Origin: Polyangia bacterium | GTDB lineage: Bacteria > Myxococcota_A > Polyangia > Fen-1088 | Direction of reading: 5' to 3' | DNA: 64,000 nt | NCBI GenBank assembly: GCA_036268875.1 | Contig: DATATI010000020.1 | Coordinates: forward strand, 308,012-372,011 | In this document: one piece after another, positions 18,881 through 29,416 of the stretch | How the letters are laid out: each line of letters starts with the position of its first letter | How positions within the stretch are numbered: the stretch's first letter is position 1 | Program-made: the position numbers and the translations under genes | Notes under the pieces: generated by a model | What the model was told of the DNA's origin: nothing | Database searches by the model: none | The model's input: only the letters and a program-made list of their open reading frames with translations

Positions 18881-19582
18881 TCAGGAGCGGCTGGGGCGCT
18901 CGCGATCGCCGAGGTGCAGGAAGCCGGGGAACAGTCGGGCCACGATCGCCTCGCAGCCGCGGAAAAATCTTAGCCGAAACAGCACCGGATCCATCCAGCC
19001 GACGGTGATGCAATAGTACTTGTCGTGCGGCGCCGCGTGGTGAATCGCGTGATGCTCGGGCGAGAGAATCAGCCCCCAGTCCTGCAGACGGCGCACCCAG
19101 CGCGGCACGTGATCATCATGCGCCCACTTGTGAAACTGGTTGGTGCAGAAGACGAACCAGGTACAAAAAGCCATCACCGCGGAGGCGTAAAACCATAGCC
19201 CGGGCGCGGCCGGCATCTCGAAGTCCAGCAGCAGCACCACCGGCACCGAGACGATGCAGTTGTTGCCGTTGGTCTCGATGAAATCATGGCGGGTGATCCC
19301 CTTCTGATCGGTGTGATGCTCGCGGAAAGGACGAACGAAGTTGGGGCCGAACATCGGCGTGCTCTCGTCGCCCAGGGTATCGCCGGCCCAATGGATGAAG
19401 CCCGAGAAGAAGTCGGCGATCAGATACCCGGCCAGGGCGGTCAGACTTAGCCACAGAAGATCCAACGCGCCATGAACACTGTGGGCGGCACGAAAAGCCA
19501 AGCAGGCAATTCCGGTTAGGAATATACCGATGCTCGCGATTTCCAAAAATCGGTGCCCCCGCCCGTAGCCGCTCGCTTCCAT
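18881..19582 (-). CDS. carF: CarF/TMEM189-type plasmanylethanolamine desaturase
   Basis: A 233-residue membrane protein of the Kua/CarF/PEDS1 family. His-rich motifs are complete: [58 protein letters not shown] and TVGWMDPVL. Four hydrophobic helices lie around them. The family desaturates the sn-1 alkyl ether of plasmanyl lipids to the plasmalogen vinyl ether; in Myxococcus xanthus CarF, plasmalogens are needed for the singlet-oxygen and light response. None of the carotenoid or carQRS regulatory genes are in this window. Identification is strong; the physiological role here is inferred. Confidence 0.93.
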   Translation of the reverse strand: MEASGYGRGHRFLEIASIGIFLTGIACLAFRAAHSVHGALDLLWLSLTALAGYLIADFFSGFIHWAGDTLGDESTPMFGPNFVRPFREHHTDQKGITRHDFIETNGNNCIVSVPVVLLLDFEMPAAPGLWFYASAVMAFCTWFVFCTNQFHKWAHDDHVPRWVRRLQDWGLILSPEHHAIHHAAPHDKYYCITVGWMDPVLFRLRFFRGCEAIVARLFPGFLHLGDRERPSRS

Positions 19583-19723
19583 GACCTCTTGTACGTTGTA
19601 GCACGGAGACCGGATCGTCGGATCCGGCAGCCGCCGAACCTCAAAAGTACCTTGACACCGACGGTTCTACCAACACTGTAGTGGGGTCCCGAATCCAGCC
19701 TGGAAAGGAATGGCAACGCCACC

Positions 19724-20449
19724 ATGAAGCCCATCGTCTCGGTCAAGGATGCGGTCAAGAACTACACCCTGGGGAAGGTGGTCGTGCCCGCCTTGCGCGG
19801 CGTGACTTTGGACGTGGTGTCGGGGGATTTCATCTCCATCGCCGGCCCGTCGGGTAGCGGCAAGACCACGCTGCTGAACTTGATCGGCTGCGTCGACACG
19901 CCCACCTCCGGCACCGTCGAGGTGGCTGGCAAGGACACCCGCCTGCTGTCCGAGCGCGAGCTGACCCGCCTGCGCCTGCACACCATCGGGTTCATCTTCC
20001 AAAGCTTCAACCTGGTCTCGGTGCTCAGCGTGTTCCAGAACTGCGAGCTGCCGCTGTTGTTGCAACGGGGCCTGGGCTCCGCCGAGCGCAAGAAGGCGGT
20101 GCTGGGCCTGCTTGACCGCGTCGGCATCCGCGAATACGCCAACCACCGCCCGAGCGAGCTGTCCGGCGGCCAGCGCCAGCGCGTGGCCATCGCCCGCGCC
20201 CTGGTGACCAAACCCCAGCTGGTGCTGGCCGACGAACCGACGGCCAACCTCGACTCGGTCACCGGCCAGCACATTCTGGATCTGATGAAAGAGCTGAACC
20301 GCACCGACGGGACCACGTTCATCTTCTCGACCCACGATCAAAAGGTGATGTCGTACGCCAACTCGATCGTGCGGCTGGCCGACGGCAAGCTGGTCGATCG
20401 GGTCACGGCCAAGGAGGTCGGCGCGCACGCGGTGGGGGCCCAGTCATGA
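19724..20449 (+). CDS. ABC transporter ATP-binding protein (MacB/LolD type)
   Basis: A 241-residue ATPase with Walker A GPSGSGKT (41-48), Q-loop FIFQSFNLV, signature LSGGQRQRVAIARAL, Walker B LVLADEPTANLD and H-loop STHD. The sequence is of the LolD/MacB/FtsE group that pairs with FtsX-type permeases. It is the first gene of a five-gene rightward operon, and its stop overlaps the first permease by 4 bases (ATGA). It supplies energy for the envelope transporter inferred below. Confidence 0.95.
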   Translation: MKPIVSVKDAVKNYTLGKVVVPALRGVTLDVVSGDFISIAGPSGSGKTTLLNLIGCVDTPTSGTVEVAGKDTRLLSERELTRLRLHTIGFIFQSFNLVSVLSVFQNCELPLLLQRGLGSAERKKAVLGLLDRVGIREYANHRPSELSGGQRQRVAIARALVTKPQLVLADEPTANLDSVTGQHILDLMKELNRTDGTTFIFSTHDQKVMSYANSIVRLADGKLVDRVTAKEVGAHAVGAQS

Positions 20450-22632
20450 GCGGGCGCCTCGAGACCATCGGCGTCGTCGCTCAGATCGCCTTTCGCAACC
20501 TCTTCGCCAGCCGCCTCAAGACCTTCATCGTCGGCGGGATCATCTTCTTCGGCGCGCTGATCGTGGTGGTCGGCAATTCACTGCTGGACAGCGTGGACGC
20601 GTCGATGAGCCGCAGCGTGATCGGCAGCGTGGCCGGCCACATCCAGGTCTACAACAGCAATTCCAAGGATCCGCTGGAGGTCATGGGCAGCATGTCCATG
20701 GGCGATCCCGACATCAGCCAGCTGGACGATTTCGCCAAGGTGCGCGATTCGCTGCTGAAGGTGCCCAACGTCAAGTCGGTGGTGCCGATGGGGATCAGCG
20801 GCGCGCTGGTGACGTCCGGCAATACCATCGATCTGGCCCTGGAAAAACTGCGCGGCTTGGTGAAAAAGCAGCTGGCCGCCACCAACGACGCCGATCGCGC
20901 CAAGGCCGCCAGCCTGGTGGCCGCGGAGAAGGGCCACGTCCGGCAGATCATCTCGCTGCTGCAAGGTGATCTGAAGAACGCCCACGTGCTGCTGGATGAA
21001 AAGGCCATCGACCCGGAGGACATCGCCGCCATCAACCGCGCGTCGTCTGACGCCTTCTGGGCCGCGTTCGATCAAAAGCCCCTGGACGCCCTGGAGTTCC
21101 TGGAGAACCGCATCGCCTCGCTGGCGGCCGATTCGGATCTGATCTTCCTGCGCTACGTCGGCACCGACGTGCAGACGTTCGAGAAATCCTTCGACCGCAT
21201 GAAGATCATCGACGGACAGATGATCCCGCCCGGCAAGCGCGGCTTTTTGTTCTCCAAATACGTCTACGAAGACCAGCTGAAACTGAAGAGTGCCCGCCGC
21301 CTGGATCTGATCAAGGAGGGCCGCGAGCTGCGCGGCGAGACCATCGCCAAGGATCTGGATCTGCAGCGCATGGTGCGCGAAAACGTGGCCCAGGTGCGCG
21401 AGGTGCAATTGCAGCTGGACGCGCCCCAGACCGCCACCTTCCGGCAAAAGCTGCAGACCTTTCTGGGCGCGACCGATCAGGACGTGTCGGTGCTGCTGGC
21501 AAAGTTCTTCGCCACCGACGACGCCAACTTCGCCGCCCGCTACGATTTCTTCTATAAAGAGCTGGCGCCGGCGCTGGAGCTTTATCGGGTGCGCATCGGC
21601 GACGTCCTGACCATCAAGGCCTTCACCCGCAGCGGCTATGTGCAGTCGGTGAACGTGCCGGTCTACGGAACATTCCAGTTCCAGGGCCTGGAAAAATCCA
21701 CGCTGGCCGGCGGCCTGAACATCATGGACCTGGTCTCCTTCCGCGATCTTTACGGGTTTCTTACCGGGGAGCGGATGGCGGAGATCAACGCCATGCGGGC
21801 CGCCTCCGGCGCCAAGGAGATCCCGCGCGAGAAGGCCGAGGCCGAGCTGTTCGGCACCCGGCAGACCGACGACACCACCGCCAGCGGCAAGGGCGGCACC
21901 GAAAAAACCGCCCCTCGCCACATCACCGCCACCGCCACCCCCGGCATCCTGCCGCCGTCGAATGAGCCGGGCGGCATCCTGGCCGAGAAATTGCGCCGCG
22001 ACGAGGTGCGCGGCCGGGTCTTCAACCCCGACGAGGTCAAGCGCGGCGTGGTCCTGAACGCCGCCGTCATCCTGAAAGACCCGAAGAAGATTCCGCAGAC
22101 CATCGAGGCCATCGAAGCGCAGGGCAAGGCCGACGGCCTGCCGCTGAAGGCGATCTCCTGGCAAAAGGCGTCGGGGATCGTCGGTCAGTTCATCATCATG
22201 GCGCGCATCGTTCTTTACGTGGCCATCTTGATCATCTTCACCATCGCCCTGGTCATCATCAACAACGCGCTGGTGATGGCCACGCTGGAGCGGGTGAAGG
22301 AGATCGGCACCCTGCGCGCCATCGGCGCCCAGCGCCGGTTCATCCTGGGCATGCTGGTGATCGAGGCGCTGGTGGTGGGCCTCATCTTCGGCGGGGCGGG
22401 CGCCGTGGTCGGCGCCGGGGTGGTGAAGATCATCGGCAAGATCGGCATCCCGGCGACGTCGGACATCTGGTTCTTCTTCTTCTCGGGGCCGCGCCTGCAC
22501 CCGTTCCTGGGCATCACCAACATCATCGGCGCGTTCGTCATCGTGCTGCTGGTCAGCGCGGTCTCCAGCTTCTATCCCGCCTGGCTGGCCATGCGGGTCA
22601 CGCCTCGTCAGGCGATGGCCGAAGACGAATAG
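20446..22632 (+). CDS. FtsX/MacB-type ABC permease with very large periplasmic domain
   Basis: A 728-residue protein. One N-terminal helix (about 25-48) precedes an unusually long periplasmic region of about 530 residues with helical, charged segments and a Thr/Pro-rich stretch. Three C-terminal helices follow, with the FtsX motif ERVKEIGTLRAIGAQRRFI and final PAWLAMRVTPRQAM. MacB-family periplasmic domains are usually near 230 residues, so this one is about twice that. The large domain could contact the LolA-like protein or the outer-membrane barrel of the same operon. It overlaps the ATPase gene by 4 bases. Confidence 0.92.
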   Translation: MSGRLETIGVVAQIAFRNLFASRLKTFIVGGIIFFGALIVVVGNSLLDSVDASMSRSVIGSVAGHIQVYNSNSKDPLEVMGSMSMGDPDISQLDDFAKVRDSLLKVPNVKSVVPMGISGALVTSGNTIDLALEKLRGLVKKQLAATNDADRAKAASLVAAEKGHVRQIISLLQGDLKNAHVLLDEKAIDPEDIAAINRASSDAFWAAFDQKPLDALEFLENRIASLAADSDLIFLRYVGTDVQTFEKSFDRMKIIDGQMIPPGKRGFLFSKYVYEDQLKLKSARRLDLIKEGRELRGETIAKDLDLQRMVRENVAQVREVQLQLDAPQTATFRQKLQTFLGATDQDVSVLLAKFFATDDANFAARYDFFYKELAPALELYRVRIGDVLTIKAFTRSGYVQSVNVPVYGTFQFQGLEKSTLAGGLNIMDLVSFRDLYGFLTGERMAEINAMRAASGAKEIPREKAEAELFGTRQTDDTTASGKGGTEKTAPRHITATATPGILPPSNEPGGILAEKLRRDEVRGRVFNPDEVKRGVVLNAAVILKDPKKIPQTIEAIEAQGKADGLPLKAISWQKASGIVGQFIIMARIVLYVAILIIFTIALVIINNALVMATLERVKEIGTLRAIGAQRRFILGMLVIEALVVGLIFGGAGAVVGAGVVKIIGKIGIPATSDIWFFFFSGPRLHPFLGITNIIGAFVIVLLVSAVSSFYPAWLAMRVTPRQAMAEDE

Positions 22633-22649
22633 GACAAAGGGGAGTCACC

Positions 22650-23966
22650 ATGTCGAAGCTCTTCGTCGATTTCATCATCGCGCTGCGCAGCCTGCTGCAA
22701 CACAAGCGGCGCACGTTGTTCCTGGGCGCGGCCATCGGGTCGGTGACCGCGTTGCTGGTGTTACTGGTCGGCCTGTCGACAGGCATCCGCGAGACCATGA
22801 TCGACACCGCCACCACCCTGTCGACCGGCCACATCAACGTGGGCGGCTTCTTCAAGGTCACCGCCGGCCAAGCGGCGCCGGTGGTCACCGAATATCAAAA
22901 GGTCTTGGACGTGGTGCAAAAATCCGTGCCCGAGATGGCCTTCGCGGTTCAGCGCGGTCGCGGCTGGGCCAAGGCGGTGTCAGACACCGGCTCGCAGCAG
23001 ATGGGCGTCACCGGCATCGACATCCGCAACGATCCGAAGTTCCAGTCGGTGTTGCAGGTGCTCAGCGGCAACCTGAACGACCTGACGCAGCCGGGATCGA
23101 TGCTGATCTTCGAAAGCCAGGCCGAGAAGCTGAACGTCAAGGTCGGCGACGCCATCACGCTGTCGGCTCCCACCACGCGCGGGACCAACAACACCATCGA
23201 CGTGCGGGTGGCGGCCATCGCCAAGAACCTGGGTTTGCTCAGCACCTGGAATTCCTTCGTGCCCATGGAGACCTTGCGCGCGCTGTACCAGCTGAAGTCG
23301 GATTCGACCGGCGTCATCGAGATCATCCTCAAGCCGTCGGAGGTCGAACACTTCAACGAGATCGCCGCCCGCCTGCGCAAGACCCTGGAAGACGCCGGCT
23401 TCCGCATGATGACCGCCGACCCGCGCGCCTTCTGGATGAAGTTTCAGTCGGTCGCGCGTGAAGATTGGACCGGACAGAAGCTGGACGTCACCACCTGGGA
23501 AGACGAGATCTCCTTCATCATGTGGACGCTCAAGGCGCTGCAGGGCTTGACGGTCGTACTCATCACGATCCTTCTCGGCATCGTGATCATCGGGATCATG
23601 AACACCATGTGGATCGCCATCCGCGAACGCACGCGAGAGATCGGCACGCTGCGGGCCATCGGCATGCAGCGCCGATCGGTGCTGTGGATGTTCTTGCTGG
23701 AATCGCTGATGCTGGGCCTCATCGGCACGGTGGTGGGATCGCTGGCCGGCACGGCCATCGCCAGCGTGCTGAACGGCCTCAAGATGCACGTGCCGATCTC
23801 GGTGCAGCTTTTCTTGATGTCGGATCACCTGCACCTGGCCGTGCACGGCGCGCTGCTGAGCAAGGTCATCGCCGGCATCACGGTCATCACCGGCCTGGCG
23901 GCGCTGTATCCGTCGCTGCGCGCGGCGCGTTTGTCGCCGGTGACGGCCATGTCGCACTTTGGTTGA
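22650..23966 (+). CDS. FtsX/MacB-type ABC permease (second subunit)
   Basis: A 438-residue protein with one N-terminal helix (about 22-42), a periplasmic domain of about 230 residues, and three C-terminal helices with RERTREIGTLRAIGMQRRSV and ALYPSLRAARLSPVTAMSHFG. It has a GGGGAG ribosome-binding site 17 bases after the first permease. The different lengths of the two permeases suggest a heterodimer like LolC/LolE rather than a MacB homodimer. Confidence 0.93.
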   Translation: MSKLFVDFIIALRSLLQHKRRTLFLGAAIGSVTALLVLLVGLSTGIRETMIDTATTLSTGHINVGGFFKVTAGQAAPVVTEYQKVLDVVQKSVPEMAFAVQRGRGWAKAVSDTGSQQMGVTGIDIRNDPKFQSVLQVLSGNLNDLTQPGSMLIFESQAEKLNVKVGDAITLSAPTTRGTNNTIDVRVAAIAKNLGLLSTWNSFVPMETLRALYQLKSDSTGVIEIILKPSEVEHFNEIAARLRKTLEDAGFRMMTADPRAFWMKFQSVAREDWTGQKLDVTTWEDEISFIMWTLKALQGLTVVLITILLGIVIIGIMNTMWIAIRERTREIGTLRAIGMQRRSVLWMFLLESLMLGLIGTVVGSLAGTAIASVLNGLKMHVPISVQLFLMSDHLHLAVHGALLSKVIAGITVITGLAALYPSLRAARLSPVTAMSHFG

Positions 23967-23985
23967 ACGAAAGGGATCACCAGGA

Positions 23986-24786
23986 ATGACGATGAGACGA
24001 AGAACGTTCACGATCGGCGCCACGTCGGTCGGACTCGGCGCGCTGCTGGCGCGGCCGCGGCTGGCGCTGGCGGCGCTGTCGCACGAGCAGATGGTCGAGC
24101 TTTTGAAAGTGGTCGACGATCGCCAGCGCAACAACGGCGATTGGCGCGCCAACGCGTACCTGGAACAGAAGGAGAAGGACAAGGTCGACGTGGTCTACGA
24201 GACGGAGTACTTCCGTCGCTCGGCCGATCAGAAGTTCATGATCCTGTTCCTGAAGCCCAAGGCGTCGGCCGGTCAGGGTTACCTGCGCATCGACAAGAAC
24301 CTTTGGTTTTACGATCCCAGCGTTGGCAAGTGGGAGCGCCGCACCGAACGCGAACGCATCGGCGGCACCAACTCGCGCCGGTCGGACTTCGACGAATCAC
24401 GCCTGGCAGAGGAATACGAGCCCAGTGACGAGGGCGACGACAAGCTGGGCGTGTACACGGCGTACAAGCTTTTGCTGAAGGGCAAGCCGGGTCTGGACCT
24501 GGCCTTCCCGGAGATCCGCATCTGGATCGACAAGGAAACCAAGAACGTCCTCAAACGGCAGGAGTACGCGCTGTCCGGGCGCTTGCTGCGCACGTCGTAT
24601 TACCCGAAGTGGAAAAAAGTCTTCAGCGAATCAAAGAAAGCCGACGTCTGGTATCCGGAGGAGATTCGTTTTTACGACGAGGTGGAGAAGGCGAACTCGA
24701 CGCTGATCCAGATCCGCGCCGTTGATCTGCGCCCGCTGGAGGCGAACCTGTTCACGAAAGCTTGGCTCGAGAGCAAGAGCCGGTGA
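23986..24786 (+). CDS. LolA-like outer-membrane lipoprotein-sorting family protein with Tat-type signal
   Basis: The start ATG 23986 is preceded by AAAGGGA/AGGA. The N-terminus MTMRRRTFTIGATSVG resembles a twin-arginine signal. The mature part of about 235 residues fits the LolA/LolB-like incomplete-barrel fold family annotated as outer membrane lipoprotein-sorting proteins (YLRIDKNLWFYDPSVGKW; KRQEYALSGRLLRTSYYP). Known relatives bind lipid or acyl chains in the periplasm. Genes of this family often sit between an inner-membrane transporter and an outer-membrane barrel, as here. Its cargo is unknown. Confidence 0.82.
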   Translation: MTMRRRTFTIGATSVGLGALLARPRLALAALSHEQMVELLKVVDDRQRNNGDWRANAYLEQKEKDKVDVVYETEYFRRSADQKFMILFLKPKASAGQGYLRIDKNLWFYDPSVGKWERRTERERIGGTNSRRSDFDESRLAEEYEPSDEGDDKLGVYTAYKLLLKGKPGLDLAFPEIRIWIDKETKNVLKRQEYALSGRLLRTSYYPKWKKVFSESKKADVWYPEEIRFYDEVEKANSTLIQIRAVDLRPLEANLFTKAWLESKSR

Positions 24787-26354
24787 GCGGGCGCCTCGCC
24801 GCTGTTTTCTCCGCCGCGCTGGTCTGCGGCGCGCTGGGTTCAAACGCGCCCGCGTACGGCCAGGCACGGCCCGACGAAGGCTCGCTGTTCGGCGGGCCGG
24901 CGGCGGCACCGCCGCAACCAGCGACGGCGCCGACCTCGCCAGCGCCAGACAGCAAGACGCCGGGCACGCGGGCGGCGCCGCCCGGCGAGGTCACCAACAC
25001 AGGGCAATCCGCACCGCCCGCCGCCGCTAACCAGCCAGCAGCGACGAAGACAGCCGGCGACAGCGACCGCGACCGGCTCGTCCTCGGCGATCCCAACGCC
25101 GAAACCAACCTGGGCGCCAACGCCGCGCCCGACAATCCGCTGACCATCGGCGGCCAGCTTTATCTGCGCGCGCAGTCAAGTATCCCCTACAGCACGCCGC
25201 ACACCGCTTCGCTGGCGGCGCCCAGCTTGATCGACGTCTTCTTCGACGCCCGCCCCAACGATCGCGTGCGCGCCTACCTCCTGGGCCGCATCGGCTTCGA
25301 TCCCACCGCCGCGCCGAACGGCATGCCGGCGGCGATGATCAACAACCCCAGCACCGGATTCTCCACCTTCACCACCGCGCGTGGACCGACGGCGCTGCTG
25401 GATCAGATGTGGCTGGGTTTTGATCTTGAGCACCGGGTGTTCGTCACCGCTGGCAAACAGCACGTCAAATGGGGCACCGGCCACATCTGGACGCCGACCG
25501 ATTACCTGCACCCGACCAAGCGCAACCCGCTGGACGTCTTCGACGTGCGCGGCGGCGTCACCATGTTGCGGCTGCAGCTGCCGTGGGAGGATCAGGCCGC
25601 CAATCTTTACGGGTACGCGGTGTTCGAAGATCCGACCAGCGCCTCGACCCAGCTCAAGCAAGTGGCGGGCGCTGGCCGCGCCGAATTCATTCTTCTCGGC
25701 GCCGAGATTGGCCTCGACGTCTTCGCCAAGCAGGGCCAGAAGACGCGATTTGGCGCCGATCTGTCGACCGGGATCGGCGACTTCGATGTGTACGCCGACG
25801 CCGGCATTCACCTCAGCAACGATTACTACGGCGTGGCGCCCGGCACGGTCTTCGATCCGAACAACGCCAGCTCGCTGCCCGCGCCGGTGCCGATCAGCGG
25901 CGTGAAGACCCAGCTGGTCACCGGAATCAGCTGGTCGCGCAAGTACAACGACAACGATCTGTTCACCATCGGTGGCGAGTATTTCTATAACCAGCTCGGC
26001 TACAGCGATCGCAACCTTTACCCGGCGCTGATCGGCGAGACGCTGGCCAACCCGAACCTGCCGATGGCGACGTTCTTTTATCTCGGCCGGCATTACGCCG
26101 CGCTGTCGCTGGCGCTGCCGGCGCCGTACTCGTGGAACTACACCACCTTCACGCTGTCGACGCTCGGCAACCTTTCGGATCGATCGTACGTGTCGCGGCT
26201 GGATTACTCGGTCGACTTTCTCACCCACCTGACGTTCCAGGCCTTCGTCGCCTTGCACTACGGTCAGGAGGGCGGCGAGCTGCGCTTCAAGTTAGCCGGT
26301 TACGTGCCCACCCCGCTCATCGACCTGGGCGTGGCCCTGCGCCTGAAATTCTGA
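24783..26354 (+). CDS. Outer-membrane beta-barrel protein (DUF1302-like porin) of the ABC operon
   Basis: The GTG at 24783 overlaps the previous stop (GTGA) and begins VSGRLAAVFSAALVCGALG, a signal peptide ending AYGQ; this yields 523 residues. A Pro/Ala/Thr-rich linker (about 30-115) leads to a barrel of many amphipathic strands. Signature segments include AGKQHVKWGTGHIWTPTDYL and NPLDVFDVRGG, and the chain ends VALRLKF. It could be the outer-membrane exit or acceptor for the ABC/LolA-like route. Family assignment to DUF1302-like porins is by motif resemblance only. Confidence 0.8.
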   Translation: MSGRLAAVFSAALVCGALGSNAPAYGQARPDEGSLFGGPAAAPPQPATAPTSPAPDSKTPGTRAAPPGEVTNTGQSAPPAAANQPAATKTAGDSDRDRLVLGDPNAETNLGANAAPDNPLTIGGQLYLRAQSSIPYSTPHTASLAAPSLIDVFFDARPNDRVRAYLLGRIGFDPTAAPNGMPAAMINNPSTGFSTFTTARGPTALLDQMWLGFDLEHRVFVTAGKQHVKWGTGHIWTPTDYLHPTKRNPLDVFDVRGGVTMLRLQLPWEDQAANLYGYAVFEDPTSASTQLKQVAGAGRAEFILLGAEIGLDVFAKQGQKTRFGADLSTGIGDFDVYADAGIHLSNDYYGVAPGTVFDPNNASSLPAPVPISGVKTQLVTGISWSRKYNDNDLFTIGGEYFYNQLGYSDRNLYPALIGETLANPNLPMATFFYLGRHYAALSLALPAPYSWNYTTFTLSTLGNLSDRSYVSRLDYSVDFLTHLTFQAFVALHYGQEGGELRFKLAGYVPTPLIDLGVALRLKF

Positions 26355-26384
26355 GCGACGGCGCCACCGACGTAAACTGCACCG

Positions 26385-27148
26385 GTGAGTGGCGCGCGCG
26401 ACTTCCTCGACGACCTGGCGTTTCGAATGCGCGGGCGTCTGCGCTGGTCGGCGCCCGCGTGGCAGTGGCCGGCCCGCAAGCTGGCGCGGGTCACCGACCG
26501 CTTGCCGCCCGAGGCCCAGGCGCGCGCGGCGACGCTGGCGGCCGCCTATGATCTGGCCGCCTGGCCGCGCCTGTTGGCCCGCGCCCAGCTGCACGAGAAT
26601 CTGTACGTCCTCGACCTGCTGGATCGATTCGTCGTCGGCGGCGGGACGGCGACCGGCGGGCGCGGCCTGGACGTGGGCGCGAAAGACGGCGCGACCCTGG
26701 CGGCGCGCGTGGCCGTCGGACCGGCGGCCTGGGATCTGGTCGAGCTGGACGCTCATCGCCGCTATCTCGACCTGTCCACCCGACGCGCGCACGGCCAGCG
26801 CTTGGCCCACGCGTTTCCCGGCTGCCGTTACCTCCCCGGTTCGGTCGTCGATCTTCCCGGGCCATATAACGTCATCACCTGGTTTCTGCCCTTCGTCCGC
26901 CTGAAACCGCTGCGCGCGTGGGGATTGCCGGCGCGCTGTTTTGAACCGGCGCGCCTCTGCGGTCAGGTGGTTTCGCTGCTGGCGCCCGGCGGTTGCTTGC
27001 TGGTCGTCAACCAGGGCGAAAGCGAGCGCGACGCCCAGGCGGCGCTGTTCGCCGAGCAAGGCATCACCGTCACCGCCCAGCCGGTGTCTAGCCCGTTGTC
27101 ACCGTTTCGCTTGCCGCGTTTTCTCTTTCGCTGGACGCGGCCGCCCGC

Positions 27149-27152
<4 letters not shown>
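26385..27152 (+). CDS. Putative SAM-dependent methyltransferase-like protein
   Basis: A 255-residue protein that starts at GTG, 30 bases after the barrel gene. The central part has a Rossmann-like order: GRGLDVGAKDGATL (motif I-like), WDLVELDAHRRY (acidic end of beta 2), GPYNVITWFLPFV (motif IV region) and LLAPGGCLLVVNQGE (motif VI-like). Function and substrate are unknown; the class is a moderate-confidence inference. The start lacks a clear ribosome-binding site. Confidence 0.6.
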
Positions 27153-28603
<1,451 letters not shown>

Positions 28604-28666
28604 ACTGATCCTCCGCGCTCGGCCCGCAGTATGTCCAGTGCGTCGGACCGCCGCAAGCTCGGCTTT

Positions 28667-28679
28667 GCACAACATGTGC
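28667..28679. repeat. Small palindrome GCACA-ACA-TGTGC in regulator intergenic region
   Basis: A 5-base inverted repeat with a 3-base spacer. It shares the GCACAAC core with the larger inverted repeat just downstream and is probably part of the same operator region. Confidence 0.5.
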
Positions 28680-28687
28680 GGCCTGGA

Positions 28688-28712
28688 CCAAGTTGTGCCA
28701 TGCACAACTTGG
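28688..28712. promoter_or_regulatory. Long inverted repeat (operator candidate) between FHA activator and sigma factor genes
   Basis: CCAAGTTGTGC-CAT-GCACAACTTGG is a perfect 11-base inverted repeat with a 3-base spacer, between divergent regulator genes. A protein dimer could bind it; autoregulation by the FHA activator or another local regulator is inferred. The surrounding 28604-28827 also holds an AT-rich stretch (TTATATAAAAAT near 28758) that could serve as a -10 region for the sigma-factor gene. Confidence 0.6.
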
Positions 28713-28827
28713 CCGGGAAGCTGCCAAAAGCGGCCCCAGCGCGAAACAATTCAGACATTATATAAAAATATTCGATCGTTAACTGGCCAATGCGACGGTG
28801 GCATGTCTGTTGCTAATAGAGACAGGC

Positions 28828-29331
28828 ATGACTGCTGAAGACATGATTACCGAGTACGAAACGGCGCTTTACGGCCGGGCCATTCGCCTGGTTCGCAGCC
28901 CGGCGGACGCCTGGGACCTGGTTCAAGACACCTTTGAACACGCGCTGCGCGCTTATGCGCGGCTGCAACCGGACAGCAACCTGCGCGTTTGGCTGCTGAC
29001 CATCATGCACCACCTGTTCATTGACCGATGCCGTCGGCGCGCGCGCGAGCCCGGTGTGGCGATGATCGACGAGCACGAGATCCCCAGCCCCGAACCGACG
29101 ACCGCGCCGGCCTGGGCCCTGGTCTCGGAGGAACAAGTGGCGGCGGCGGTGGCGGACCTGGAAAGCCCCTTCCGCGAGGTCTATCAGCTGCGCCTCATCG
29201 ACAAGTGCTCGTACGACGAGATCGCCGAGAAGCTGCTGATTCCGCGCTCGACGGTGGGCACGCGCCTGATGCGGGCGCGCCAGAAATTGAAACAGACCTT
29301 GCTCAGCCAGCAGCAAGCCGCCGCCTGCTAG
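28828..29331 (+). CDS. RNA polymerase sigma-70 family factor, ECF type
   Basis: A 167-residue protein from ATG 28828 (an in-frame GTG at 28798 would add 10 residues). Region 2 has DLVQDTFEHALRAY and WLLTIMHHLFIDRCRR. Region 4 has YDEIAEKLLIPRSTVGTRLMRARQKL. Regions 1.1 and 3 are absent, as in ECF factors. No anti-sigma gene follows; the next gene encodes CBS domains. It is divergent from the FHA sigma-54 activator. Its regulon is unknown. Confidence 0.92.
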   Translation: MTAEDMITEYETALYGRAIRLVRSPADAWDLVQDTFEHALRAYARLQPDSNLRVWLLTIMHHLFIDRCRRRAREPGVAMIDEHEIPSPEPTTAPAWALVSEEQVAAAVADLESPFREVYQLRLIDKCSYDEIAEKLLIPRSTVGTRLMRARQKLKQTLLSQQQAAAC

Positions 29332-29416
29332 CGCGTCCGATCAAAGCTCCGCGCCTTCTTCTACCTCTTGCGATCACAAACCAAACAACATCCTCTCTTC
29401 GCTGAGTGAACTGCCG

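Noticed and set aside
20578..22500. 640-codon minus-strand open frame
   Set aside because: Antisense shadow of the large FtsX-type permease; His/Gln/Arg-rich with no recognisable motif.
28710..28725. Possible sigma-54 promoter TGGCCGGGAAGCTGCC upstream of the ECF sigma gene
   Set aside because: Only the GG and GC pairs fit; CA of GGCAC is missing and it overlaps the large palindrome, so evidence is weak.
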